A stretch of DNA of 64,000 bases from Acidimicrobiales bacterium (lineage in GTDB: Bacteria; Actinomycetota; Acidimicrobiia; Acidimicrobiales; Aldehydirespiratoraceae). Below, one piece after another: positions 55,374 to 63,469 of the stretch (positions are counted from its first letter, which is position 1; each line of letters starts with the position of its first letter). Location: positions 17,637 to 81,636 of the forward strand of contig JAJCXZ010000099.1 of NCBI GenBank assembly GCA_029263175.1. Direction: 5' to 3'. The notes beneath the pieces are model-generated. The model had not been told where the DNA came from, ran no database searches, and was given only the letters and a program-made list of their open reading frames with translations. The translations under genes were made by a program, and so were the position numbers.

Positions 55374-57611
55374 TTAGGTGGCGCGGGCGGCGCCAGGGAG
55401 CACGCGGTAGGCCTCGTAGACGGCTTCGACGCTGAGCATCGACGACAGGAGCGAGTCGAGCTGGCTCACGTCGGCGAGTTCGAAGTCGAACAACATCTTG
55501 GCAACGGCGTTGTCTCCGGTGTGGCTGGTGACGCCCTGGACGCTGAGACCGTGGTCGCTGAAGACCTTGGCGACGTCGACCAGGAGACCCTTGCGGTCGA
55601 GCGCACTGATCTCGACCGATGTGGAGAACCGGCCGGCGTGCTCGGAGTCCCACTCGACCTCAATGAGCCGATCCGGTTGCCCCTCGGACAGCTCGCTCGC
55701 GTTGAGGCAGTCGGCGCGGTGGACCGAGACGCCGCGGCCACGGGTGACGAAGCCGATGATCTCGTCCGGCGGCACCGGCGAACAGCACCGCGACAGGCGA
55801 ATCATGATGTCGTCGAGGCCTTCGACATGAACGCCGGCGCCGTGCGTGGCCCGACGAGGTGCCCCGGTGCGCCGGGTGACCGTGGATGGCAGCCGGTCCG
55901 CTTCAACCGGGTGCTCATCGTCGCCCTTCAGTTCGGCCGCGATTCGGTCGGCGACCGACGCTGCCGCGACGTGACCCTCACCGATGGCCGCAAACAGGGC
56001 GTCTTCGTCGACGTAGTTGAGCTGTTCCATGGCGTCGGCGAAAGCCGGCTCTTTGAGAACCCGGCGGGCCGGCAGCCCCTCCCGGCGCATGGCCTGGATC
56101 AGATCGTCGCGCCCATGCTCGATGGAGTCCTCGCGGCGCTCTCGCGTGTACCACTGCTTGATCTTGTTGGATGCACGGCGGCTGGCAACGAACTTCAGCC
56201 AGTCACGCGATGGCCCGGCACCCTCGACTTTCGAGGTGAAGATCTCGACCATGTCGCCCGACTCCAGGCGCGTGTCGAGCGGCACGAGCCGGCCGTTCAC
56301 CTTCGACCCGATGCAGGCGTGGCCGACGTCGGTGTGGATCGTGTAGGCGAAGTCGACCGTGGTGGCGCCCACCGGTAGCTCTATGACCTTGCCCTTCGGC
56401 GTGAAGACGAACACTTCGTCCTGATCGAGATCGAACTTCAGGTTCGACATGAACTCCGACGGATCGGAGGTCTCCTGCTGCCATTCGACGATGCGGTTCA
56501 GCCACGCGAGGTCGCCGCCGGCACCGTCGTCCTTGTAGTCCCAATGCGCCGCGACACCGAACTCGGCGCGGGCGTGCATCTCCTTGGTGCGCAGTTGCAC
56601 CTCGAGCGACTTGCCCTGCGGTCCGACCACGGTCGTGTGCAACGACTGGTAGAGGTTGAACTTGGGCATTGCGATGTAGTCCTTGAACCGGCCCTGCACC
56701 GGTCGCCATGTGGCGTGGATCGAACCAAGAGCGCCATAGCAATCGCGTACCGAGTCGACGATCACTCGGATTGCGATGAGGTCGAAGATCTCGTCGAACG
56801 ATCGGCCCTTGACCACCATCTTCTCGTAGATCGACCAGAGATGCTTCGGGCGACCATCGACTTCAGCCACGATGCCAAGCTCAGCGAGGCGAGCCTGTAC
56901 ATCGCCGATCACCTGCATGAGGTAGAGGTCACGCTCGGGCGCGCGCTGCTGGATCATCTGGTCGATCTCGGCGTAGCGACGGCTGTGTAGCGAAGCGAAC
57001 GAGAGGTCTTCGAGTTGGACCTTCAGGTCCTGCATCCCGAGACGGTGGGCCAGCGGGGCGTAGACATCGAGGGTTTCGCGGGCGACCCGTTCTTGCTTGT
57101 GTTGGGGCATGGCCGCGATGGTGCGGAGGTTGTGGAGCCGATCGGCGAGCTTGATGATCAGGACACGAATGTCCTGTGCAATCGCCACGATCATCTTGCG
57201 CATCGTGGCGGCTTGCTGTTGCTCCTTCGAGTCGTACTTGACCCGTTCGAGCTTCGTGACTCCATCCACGATGCGGGCGAGTTCGGGGCCGAACTCGCGC
57301 TCGAGCTGCTCGAGTTCGACGCCGGTGTCCTCCACAGCGTCGTGCAGGAGCGCGGCGGCAACTGCCACATCGTCGAGGCCCTGCTTGGCGACGATTGTGG
57401 CGACCGCTACCGGGTGACGTATGTAGGGCTCACCGGACTTTCGGCTCTGGCCTTGGTGCGCGCTGTTGGCAAGCTCAAATGCCCTCTCTATCAGGTCCGT
57501 CGACGCCTTGGGATGTCGAGAGGTGTAGACCTCGAGCAAGTGGGCGATCTCCGCCGAGGCGGCGCGGCCGGCTGCTCTACGCCAGGGAAGGACCCGGGTG
57601 ACGGTGGCCAT
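55374..57611 (-). CDS. rel: Bifunctional (p)ppGpp synthetase/hydrolase Rel
   Basis: Rel makes and breaks the alarmone (p)ppGpp. The 745-residue protein has the HD hydrolase domain (YIRHPVAVATIVA, AALLHDAVEDTGVELEQL), the synthetase (HLWSIYEKMVVKGRSFDEIFDLIAIRVIV, RFKDYIAMPKFNLYQSLHT), a TGS domain (VFVFTPKGKVIELPVGATTVDFAYTIH) and a C-terminal ACT domain (VEISALDRKGLLVDVAKVFSDHGL). Its ATG shares a base with the apt stop. Single long Rel, as in other actinobacteria. Confidence 0.95.
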   Translation of the reverse strand: MATVTRVLPWRRAAGRAASAEIAHLLEVYTSRHPKASTDLIERAFELANSAHQGQSRKSGEPYIRHPVAVATIVAKQGLDDVAVAAALLHDAVEDTGVELEQLEREFGPELARIVDGVTKLERVKYDSKEQQQAATMRKMIVAIAQDIRVLIIKLADRLHNLRTIAAMPQHKQERVARETLDVYAPLAHRLGMQDLKVQLEDLSFASLHSRRYAEIDQMIQQRAPERDLYLMQVIGDVQARLAELGIVAEVDGRPKHLWSIYEKMVVKGRSFDEIFDLIAIRVIVDSVRDCYGALGSIHATWRPVQGRFKDYIAMPKFNLYQSLHTTVVGPQGKSLEVQLRTKEMHARAEFGVAAHWDYKDDGAGGDLAWLNRIVEWQQETSDPSEFMSNLKFDLDQDEVFVFTPKGKVIELPVGATTVDFAYTIHTDVGHACIGSKVNGRLVPLDTRLESGDMVEIFTSKVEGAGPSRDWLKFVASRRASNKIKQWYTRERREDSIEHGRDDLIQAMRREGLPARRVLKEPAFADAMEQLNYVDEDALFAAIGEGHVAAASVADRIAAELKGDDEHPVEADRLPSTVTRRTGAPRRATHGAGVHVEGLDDIMIRLSRCCSPVPPDEIIGFVTRGRGVSVHRADCLNASELSEGQPDRLIEVEWDSEHAGRFSTSVEISALDRKGLLVDVAKVFSDHGLSVQGVTSHTGDNAVAKMLFDFELADVSQLDSLLSSMLSVEAVYEAYRVLPGAARAT

Positions 57612-58147
57612 CAGCCGTCCACCGTCATGACGGCTTCGATCGGATACTGGTCGATGTTTCGGCGACCGTCGAGAAACGACAGCTCGATCAGGAAGCCGAA
57701 GCCGACGAGGTCACCGTCGACATCGTCGATCAGGCTGGCAGCTGCTGCTGCGGTGCCTCCGGTGGCGAGGACGTCGTCGATGACAAGCGTGCGGGTGCCG
57801 GCGCTGATCGCGTCGAGATGCACTTCGATCGTGTCGACGCCGTACTCCAGGCCGTAGCTGGCCGAAGCCGTCGGTGCGGGGAGTTTGCCGGCCTTTCGCA
57901 TTGGCACGAATCCTGCCCCAAGCGCCAGCGCAATGGGTGCACCGAGGATGAAGCCGCGGGCCTCAATGCCTACAACGGCCTCGACCCCGAGGTCAGCCCA
58001 CGGTGACGCCATTGCCTCAACCGTGGCGATGAGACCGTTGGGATCGCCGAGCAGCGGAGTGATGTCCTTGAAGACGATCCCGGGCTCGGGATAGTCGGGG
58101 ATGTCGCGAATCAGACCCTGAATGGTGTCAACGGCGGACTCTGCCAT
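57611..58147 (-). CDS. apt: Adenine phosphoribosyltransferase
   Basis: Apt recycles adenine to AMP. The 178-residue protein has RDIPDYPEPGIVFKDITPLL, EAVVGIEARGFILGAPIALALG, FVPMRKAGKLP and the PRPP motif LVIDDVLATGGTAAAA. The ATG at 58147 (MAESAVDTI) is chosen; the longer frame reads into the secF region. One-base overlap with rel, and 49 bp after secF. Confidence 0.95.
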   Translation of the reverse strand: MAESAVDTIQGLIRDIPDYPEPGIVFKDITPLLGDPNGLIATVEAMASPWADLGVEAVVGIEARGFILGAPIALALGAGFVPMRKAGKLPAPTASASYGLEYGVDTIEVHLDAISAGTRTLVIDDVLATGGTAAAAASLIDDVDGDLVGFGFLIELSFLDGRRNIDQYPIEAVMTVDG

Positions 58148-58196
58148 ACGTCCACCGTACCGCCCGTCGGGAACTGCAGATCCGCGGAAGTCGCTG

Positions 58197-59282
58197 CTAC
58201 TTCTTCTTTTTCTTCCGTGGACGAGGGGGAACGCCGGATGCCGTAGCTCGATCGGCCGTGGGTCGCCGCGGACGACCGCTGACACCGCCGAGGGCAATGT
58301 CCTCCTGCGAAACCACACGAGTGCCTACGTCGCCGCCAGCGCGAGTGATGACCTTCTTGGCGACTGCGGCGTGCTCGACCTCGCGTTCCTTCATGAACGC
58401 TACCAACGACGATGCGACGAAGATCGACGAATAGGTGCCGACGACGATACCGATGAGCAGGGCGATGGCGAACTCCTGGAGCGTGAGTGCTCCGAGGAAG
58501 AACGAACCGATCACCAGCATCGAGAGCACCGGCAGAACCGAGGTGATCGATGTGTTGATTGAGCGCATCAACACCTGATTGAGCGACTGGTTCATCATCT
58601 CCGTGTAGGTGTAGCGGCCGGTGACGCCGAGACGCCCGGCCACGTCGCGGACCTTGTCGTAGACGACGATCGTGTCGTAGAGCGAATAGCCCATGATCGT
58701 GAGGAAGGCGATCACCGTGGCCGGCGTGACCTCGAACTGGAAGATCGCATAGATGCCGACGGAGATCAGGATGTCGTGGGCCACCGCCACCAGCGCACCG
58801 ACGGCCATCTTCCATTCGAGCCGGATGGCGATGTAGGCCGCCACGATGATGAAGAACCAGATGAGTGCGTTGCGGGCCTTGCCGGTGATCTGATCACCCC
58901 ATGAAGGGCCGACGGTTGTGACGCTGATGTCGCCAACCTCGACTCCGGCGAAGTCGCGCAGCGCGGCCGTGACCTCATCCACCGATGCCGGGTCGTCGAG
59001 ATCAGCCCGGACACGAATCGCGGTGTTGCCGACGGTCTGGATCTTGCCTGCTGCCGCGCCGGTGCCGGACAGGGCATCACGAGCATCAGCCACCGACTTG
59101 CCCGGGGCGTTGACCTCCCACGACGTGCCGCCTTCGAATTCGATTCCGAGGTTCAGTCCGGCAACGAGCAGCGCACCAACACTGAGCAGGACGAGTGCGC
59201 CGGAGCCCAGCAGCGCCTTGCGCCACATGAGCGGAAAGTCGAAGTGGTGTTCACCGCGGTAGAGCATGCGCAGGGTTTTCAT
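58197..59282 (-). CDS. secF: Protein translocase subunit SecF
   Basis: SecF with SecD and YajC uses the proton gradient to help export. The 361-residue protein has six membrane segments and the family motifs NLGIEFEGGTSWEV near the N-terminus, IALRLEWK-like region AAYIAIRLEWKMAVGALVAVAHD, and GYSLYDTIVVYDKVRD with the conserved aspartates. MMNQSLNQVLMRSINTSITSVLPVLSM follows. A basic Lys/Arg tail ends RPRKKKKK. Overlaps secD by 4 bases. Confidence 0.96.
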   Translation of the reverse strand: MKTLRMLYRGEHHFDFPLMWRKALLGSGALVLLSVGALLVAGLNLGIEFEGGTSWEVNAPGKSVADARDALSGTGAAAGKIQTVGNTAIRVRADLDDPASVDEVTAALRDFAGVEVGDISVTTVGPSWGDQITGKARNALIWFFIIVAAYIAIRLEWKMAVGALVAVAHDILISVGIYAIFQFEVTPATVIAFLTIMGYSLYDTIVVYDKVRDVAGRLGVTGRYTYTEMMNQSLNQVLMRSINTSITSVLPVLSMLVIGSFFLGALTLQEFAIALLIGIVVGTYSSIFVASSLVAFMKEREVEHAAVAKKVITRAGGDVGTRVVSQEDIALGGVSGRPRRPTADRATASGVPPRPRKKKKK

Positions 59283-60772
59283 GACGACACCTCGGTCGGG
59301 CTCGGGATTCCGAAGCGCGAGGGCTTCTCCTCCACCCCATCACGCGAGGCCAGCCAGCGAATGGCTGGGCCCATGAAGAAGTATGTGGCCACGAGGTCGA
59401 GCACGGTGGCGAGGCCGAGAAACAGAGCGAAGCCCTTCACCTGACCGACGGTGAGGAAGTAGAGAACGACGGCGGCGATCAGACTCGCCACGTCGGCCTT
59501 CACGATCGTGGAGTACGCAATCGGGAACGCGCGCTCCACCGCTGAGCGGAGGCTCCGGTCGTTGCGAACGTCTTCTTTCAAATGTTCGAAGTAGACGACG
59601 TTGGAGTCGACCGAAACACCGATCGACACGATCAAGCCGGTCACACCGGCCAACGTGAGAGCCAACCCTTGGGTTTCGCCCAGCCACGCGATCATCGTCC
59701 AGAGCAAGGAACCGGAGATGGCCAGGCTCAAGATGGCGACGATGCCGAGGAGACGGTAGTACGCCACCAGATAGATCGAGACGAGCGCCAGGCCGATGAT
59801 GCCGGCGATGATGCCGGCGTCGAGCGCGTCTTCACCGAGCGTCGATGAAACGATGCGGCTCTCCTGGGGGATGAGCTCGAGCGGGAGGGCACCGAAGCGT
59901 AGAACGAGAGCGAGATCCTTGGCCTCGTCCTCCTGCATGTTCCCGCCGGAGATCACGATGGCATCGCGGCTGAAGTTGGAGGTGCCCACGTTGGGCGCAC
60001 TCTCGACCACACCGTCGATCTCGATCGCGAGACGGCCGACGGCTCGGCCGGAGTTCTGATCGATTCCCGTGGGAGGGCAGCCGGCGGAACCGGATGCGCA
60101 CATGGCAGCAAGATTGTTGAAGTCGTCGATGCCCGGGGAGCCGGAACGGAAGGTGATGCTCACGATCCACTCGGGGACCTGGAAGAGAGCTGAGGCAGTC
60201 TCGAGGGCCTCGCCGTTGAGACGCTCACCGGTGCCACCGTCCTGTTGCAGGAGCTCGGGGGCGGGACCGAGCAGATAGGTGACGCCTGCGTCGCGCTTGT
60301 CCGTGCCGATCATGCACTCGTTGGCCGCGGCATCCGGGGTGGGATCAGCCGTCAGCAGTTCAGCTGCGTTCGCGCATGACGCAAGTGCGGTCTCCGAGAA
60401 CGGAATACCGAAGATGCCGTCGGCGAGAACGGGACGGAAGCGCAGTTCTGCGGTCTGACCGACGAGGTCGATCGCTCTCGCCTCATTCTCGACACCGGGA
60501 ATCTGCACAAGAATCGTGTCGCCCTGCCGGGTGACCTCAGGCTCGCGAACGCCGAGACCATCAACGCGGTTGCGAATGATCTCAACCGCCTGGTCGAGGG
60601 TCTCGTCATTGATCTCGGTGCCATCTTCGGGCTCAGCCGGCTCGAGCACGACGCTGGCGCCGCCCTGCAGGTCGAGTCCGAGGAACGGCTCATTGCCCGC
60701 GGCGAGGGTGTAGATGATCCCGCCGACCGACAGTGAGACGATCATCACGACATAGGTGAGTTGACGACGCAT
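59279..60772 (-). CDS. secD: Protein translocase subunit SecD
   Basis: SecD is the larger export motor subunit. The 497-residue protein has FLGLDLQGGASVVLEP after a first membrane helix, the large periplasmic P1 region with IIRNRVDGLGVREPEVTRQGDTILVQIPGV, and the C-terminal membrane domain. The latter shows LALTLAGVTGLIVSIGVSVDSNVVYFEHLKEDVR and KGFALFLGLATVLDLVATYFF. 8 bp after yajC. Confidence 0.96.
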   Translation of the reverse strand: MRRQLTYVVMIVSLSVGGIIYTLAAGNEPFLGLDLQGGASVVLEPAEPEDGTEINDETLDQAVEIIRNRVDGLGVREPEVTRQGDTILVQIPGVENEARAIDLVGQTAELRFRPVLADGIFGIPFSETALASCANAAELLTADPTPDAAANECMIGTDKRDAGVTYLLGPAPELLQQDGGTGERLNGEALETASALFQVPEWIVSITFRSGSPGIDDFNNLAAMCASGSAGCPPTGIDQNSGRAVGRLAIEIDGVVESAPNVGTSNFSRDAIVISGGNMQEDEAKDLALVLRFGALPLELIPQESRIVSSTLGEDALDAGIIAGIIGLALVSIYLVAYYRLLGIVAILSLAISGSLLWTMIAWLGETQGLALTLAGVTGLIVSIGVSVDSNVVYFEHLKEDVRNDRSLRSAVERAFPIAYSTIVKADVASLIAAVVLYFLTVGQVKGFALFLGLATVLDLVATYFFMGPAIRWLASRDGVEEKPSRFGIPSPTEVSS

Positions 60773-60780
60773 CGGGTTGT

Positions 60781-61131
60781 TCAGGACTCGTCTTCGACTT
60801 CGATGAGATCGTCGTCGTCGAGTTCATCGTCGATGTCGACAGCATCATCATCTTCGTCGTCGTCATCATCGGAGTCGTCGTCAGAATCCTCGACCTTCTC
60901 GGTGACCGAGGACTTCATGATCTTCAACTCGATCTCGGGTGCGACTTCGAGCCACACCACCTCGTCCTCGACTTCGGCGATGGCGCCGAAGATCCCGGAC
61001 GCGGTGACGACAAGATCACCCTCTTCCAGGGAACGCAACAGTGCCTGGTGGGCCTTCATCTTGCGCTGCTGGGGAACGATCATGAACGCGTACAGCGCTC
61101 CGAGCATCACGAATAGGATTACAACCTGCAT
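60781..61131 (-). CDS. yajC: YajC preprotein translocase accessory subunit, with acidic tail
   Basis: YajC binds SecDF. The 116-residue protein starts MQVVILFVMLGALYAFMIVPQQRKMKAHQ, a membrane helix followed by the basic segment. The conserved LEEGDLVVTASGIFGAIAEVEDEVVWLEVAPEIELKI follows. The last 45 residues are almost all Asp/Glu (about 30 acidic residues), an unusual tail whose role is unknown. The ATG at 61131 is used, and the longer frame is rejected because it runs into the tgt gene. Confidence 0.92.
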   Translation of the reverse strand: MQVVILFVMLGALYAFMIVPQQRKMKAHQALLRSLEEGDLVVTASGIFGAIAEVEDEVVWLEVAPEIELKIMKSSVTEKVEDSDDDSDDDDDEDDDAVDIDDELDDDDLIEVEDES

Positions 61132-61172
61132 GGGACGGCCGTTCTGCGGTGGGATTTGAACCGAAGGTGAGG

Positions 61173-62288
61173 CTACCGGCCCGACCAGACCTCGTGAACC
61201 CCGGAACGGAAGGAGTCGAAGGTTCCGTCGCGGATGGCATCGGCCATCTGGTCCATGAATCGAAGCAGCCAGGCCACGTTGTGCAACGTGATGATGCGAG
61301 GAGCGGTCGGTTCTTTCGTCTGGAGGAGGTGACGGAGGTAGCCCTTCGACCACCGGGCGGCCGGTGATTCGGGCCAGTCCGGATCCAGGGGCTCGTCGGA
61401 GGTGGCGTACTCGGCTCGGGTCAGATTGTAACGGCCGGCATCGGTGAGGATCGTGCCGTGGCGGGCGAGCCGCGTCGGAAGCACGCAGTCGAACATGTCG
61501 ACACCGCGGGCCACGCTCTCGACGATTCCGATCGGATCGCCGAGGCCCATGAAGTAGCGGGGCTGGTCGGTCGGCAGCAGATCCATGCAGGCGTCGAGTC
61601 CATGCAGCATCTCGTTGCGATCCTCCCCCACCGAGAGCCCGCCGATGGCGTAGCCATCGAAGCCGACCTGGAGGATCTTCTCGGCCGACTCCACCCGCAA
61701 CGCTTCATCGGTGCCGCCCTGCACGATGCCGAACTGGCATTGCCGGTCGGGAGCATCATTGTGATCAAGGAACCGGCGACGGCCTCGGCCCGCCCACAGG
61801 GCCGTGCGGTCGACTGCCTCACGCAGCACGTTCTTGTCGGCGATCGATGACGGACAGACGTCGAGCACCATCTGGATGTCGGCGCCGATCTGGGCTTGGA
61901 CGTCGACTGCCTTCTCCGGCGTGAGCAGATGCATCGAGCCGTCGTAGGTGGACTTGAACGTGGCGCCCTCGTCGGTGATTTCCGGCCCGAGCGAGAAGAT
62001 CTGGTATCCGCCACTATCGGTCAGAACATGGCCGTGCCAATCGGCGAAGCCATGGATGCCGCCCAAACCGGCAACGACCTCGGCCCCCGGTCGCAGCATC
62101 AGGTGATACGTGTTGGCGAGGATCACCTCGGCGCCCAGATCCTCCATGTCAGCCGACGACAGGTGAACGATCGCTCCTCTTGTACCAACCGGCATGAACT
62201 GGGGTGTCGAGAACTCGCCCCGAGGGGTCGTCACGGTTCCGCTGCGCGCCTTCCCATCGCGGGCCGTCTCGGTGAAGGTCGCCTTCAT
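61173..62288 (-). CDS. tgt: tRNA-guanine transglycosylase lacking the zinc-binding cysteines
   Basis: Tgt exchanges guanine-34 for preQ1 in GUN-anticodon tRNAs. The 371-residue protein keeps the active-site aspartates in TDSGGYQIFSL and MFDCVLPTRLARHGT, the base-recognition region VLDVCPSS, the GGLSVGE loop and MGLGDPIGIVESVARGVDMFD. In the C-terminal zinc motif, where CxCxxC precedes an SRAYLRHL segment, this protein reads DWPESPAARWSKGYLRHL. The cysteines are replaced by Trp305, Glu307 and Ala310, while the later His of TLHN remains. No frameshift explains the change. No queF, queA or queG is nearby. Confidence 0.93.
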   Translation of the reverse strand: MKATFTETARDGKARSGTVTTPRGEFSTPQFMPVGTRGAIVHLSSADMEDLGAEVILANTYHLMLRPGAEVVAGLGGIHGFADWHGHVLTDSGGYQIFSLGPEITDEGATFKSTYDGSMHLLTPEKAVDVQAQIGADIQMVLDVCPSSIADKNVLREAVDRTALWAGRGRRRFLDHNDAPDRQCQFGIVQGGTDEALRVESAEKILQVGFDGYAIGGLSVGEDRNEMLHGLDACMDLLPTDQPRYFMGLGDPIGIVESVARGVDMFDCVLPTRLARHGTILTDAGRYNLTRAEYATSDEPLDPDWPESPAARWSKGYLRHLLQTKEPTAPRIITLHNVAWLLRFMDQMADAIRDGTFDSFRSGVHEVWSGR

Positions 62289-62309
62289 GGCACGCAGGCT
62301 ACGGTCGCG

Positions 62310-63425
62310 TCAGCCCCACAGCGCGGCGCCGGCGGCCATCTGAAACTCCGAGATCCCGCCTGGATCCCACGGCCCGACCGAACCTGCGTCGATTGCCTTT
62401 TGGGACTTCGGCGGGATCTGGAAGCGACGCTGTACCTCCTCGACCGGGAGATCGACGTACTCAAACCAGTCGATCGTGAGGAACGCCTTCGGCGTCTTGC
62501 CATCAGGACGAGCGAGAGCACCGCGTCGCATGGCATCAGCGAGACGAGTCGCCATCCCCTCCGTCTCGAGATGACCGGGATCACTCTCGAACAGACCGCC
62601 CGCGGAAGCGACGCTGCCCGTCTCGAAGAGACCGAGGACCATGGCCAACAGGCTGAAACCCAGGGGGTCGTCGTCGGCCCGGGCGATGAGGCCGAACACC
62701 TCGAGTTCGTTCTCCAGCGTGGTGCCGTAGTCGGCCACGATATGAACGAAGTCGTGTTGAGCGAGCAGGGGCGGCGCTGAACCCGGCAGGCCCGGCCATA
62801 CGAATCCGCGCTGGCGATAGAAGTCGAACAGCCCCCGACCGAGCGTTCCGGCCGCGCAGCGTTCGAGCGCGGCCCATCGACCCGCCAGCTCGGGATCGTC
62901 GTCGACAACCTTCCAACCGTCACCGATGTCGTGATCCGTGTGCAGAGCCGGCCGGGCGACGTCGGCAAAGCGTCCCGAGTAGCCGTTGCGGGCGAAGTCG
63001 ATCAGGGCTGCGTCGTAGCTCTGGCCGCCGTACTTCGCGATCTCATCGAGGGTGTCATTGCCAACACCGAGCGCCGACGCATAGCCGGCAACCTTCACCC
63101 CTACCGCTGGCGGAATCGGATTGACGAGCAGGCATGGGAGAATGATTTCTTGCAGGATGCGGACGCGAAAGAGGCGGTCACGAGACGCCATCGCCTCAGC
63201 GAGCTCCTGGGGGCCGACTTCACGGCGTTGCTCGGTCTCGAAGGCGAACCCCGTCATCATCTCGGTCTGTGCTTCGAGCAGCATCTCTTGAAGCGACGTC
63301 AAGCCGTCAGGTCCCGAAGCGCCAGTGGCAATCGCATTGGCCACAACCTGGACCTCGGCCGCTCCCGGGGGTTCGTGGTTCGCCTGATCGGTCGTAGGGA
63401 ACGGCACAGGAGTGAGGTGGTCCAT
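62310..63425 (-). CDS. Coq4-like protein with HDxxHx11E motif
   Basis: This is a 371-residue soluble protein. The C-terminal half resembles Coq4, which acts late in ubiquinone synthesis: TLGRGLFDFYRQRGFVWPG, then the metal motif HDFVH at residues 224-228 with the glutamate 11 residues later (E240), exactly HDxxHx11E. LGLFETG and the terminal AFLTIDWFEYVDLPVEEVQRRF follow. The N-terminal 100 residues are acidic with LLNE-like helices. Actinobacteria generally use menaquinone, so a ubiquinone role is unlikely and the real substrate is unknown. The start has TACCAT six bases upstream, which suggests a leaderless message. 21 bp before tgt. Confidence 0.65.
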   Translation of the reverse strand: MDHLTPVPFPTTDQANHEPPGAAEVQVVANAIATGASGPDGLTSLQEMLLEAQTEMMTGFAFETEQRREVGPQELAEAMASRDRLFRVRILQEIILPCLLVNPIPPAVGVKVAGYASALGVGNDTLDEIAKYGGQSYDAALIDFARNGYSGRFADVARPALHTDHDIGDGWKVVDDDPELAGRWAALERCAAGTLGRGLFDFYRQRGFVWPGLPGSAPPLLAQHDFVHIVADYGTTLENELEVFGLIARADDDPLGFSLLAMVLGLFETGSVASAGGLFESDPGHLETEGMATRLADAMRRGALARPDGKTPKAFLTIDWFEYVDLPVEEVQRRFQIPPKSQKAIDAGSVGPWDPGGISEFQMAAGAALWG

Positions 63426-63430
63426 CGCCG

Positions 63431-63437
63431 TATGGTA
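63431..63437. promoter_or_regulatory. TATGGTA divergent promoter core
   Basis: TATGGTA at 63431-63437 reads TACCATA on the minus strand. The minus-strand TACCAT (63432-63437) lies six bases before the ATG of the Coq4-like gene. The plus-strand TATGGT could start the DUF5995 gene about 27 bases upstream of its ATG. The same core occurs at 2956-2962 and 13829-13835. Confidence 0.4.
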
Positions 63438-63469
63438 TGTCGCTCAGCGCGACCTGCTTGACTCAGGCC

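Noticed and set aside
60790..60890. Microsatellite-like GAC/GAT repeats
   Set aside because: They encode the acidic YajC tail with mixed codons and are low-complexity coding sequence, not a tandem repeat array.
61140..61165. T-arm-like GGTTCAAATCCCACC between yajC and tgt
   Set aside because: The flanking bases do not form the T stem, and no anticodon or D arm fits in the 41-bp gap.
61173..62288. Frameshift or sequencing error as the cause of the missing Tgt zinc cysteines
   Set aside because: All three frames across the motif lack cysteine codons in a CxCxxC pattern, and the alignment continues on both sides without a gap.
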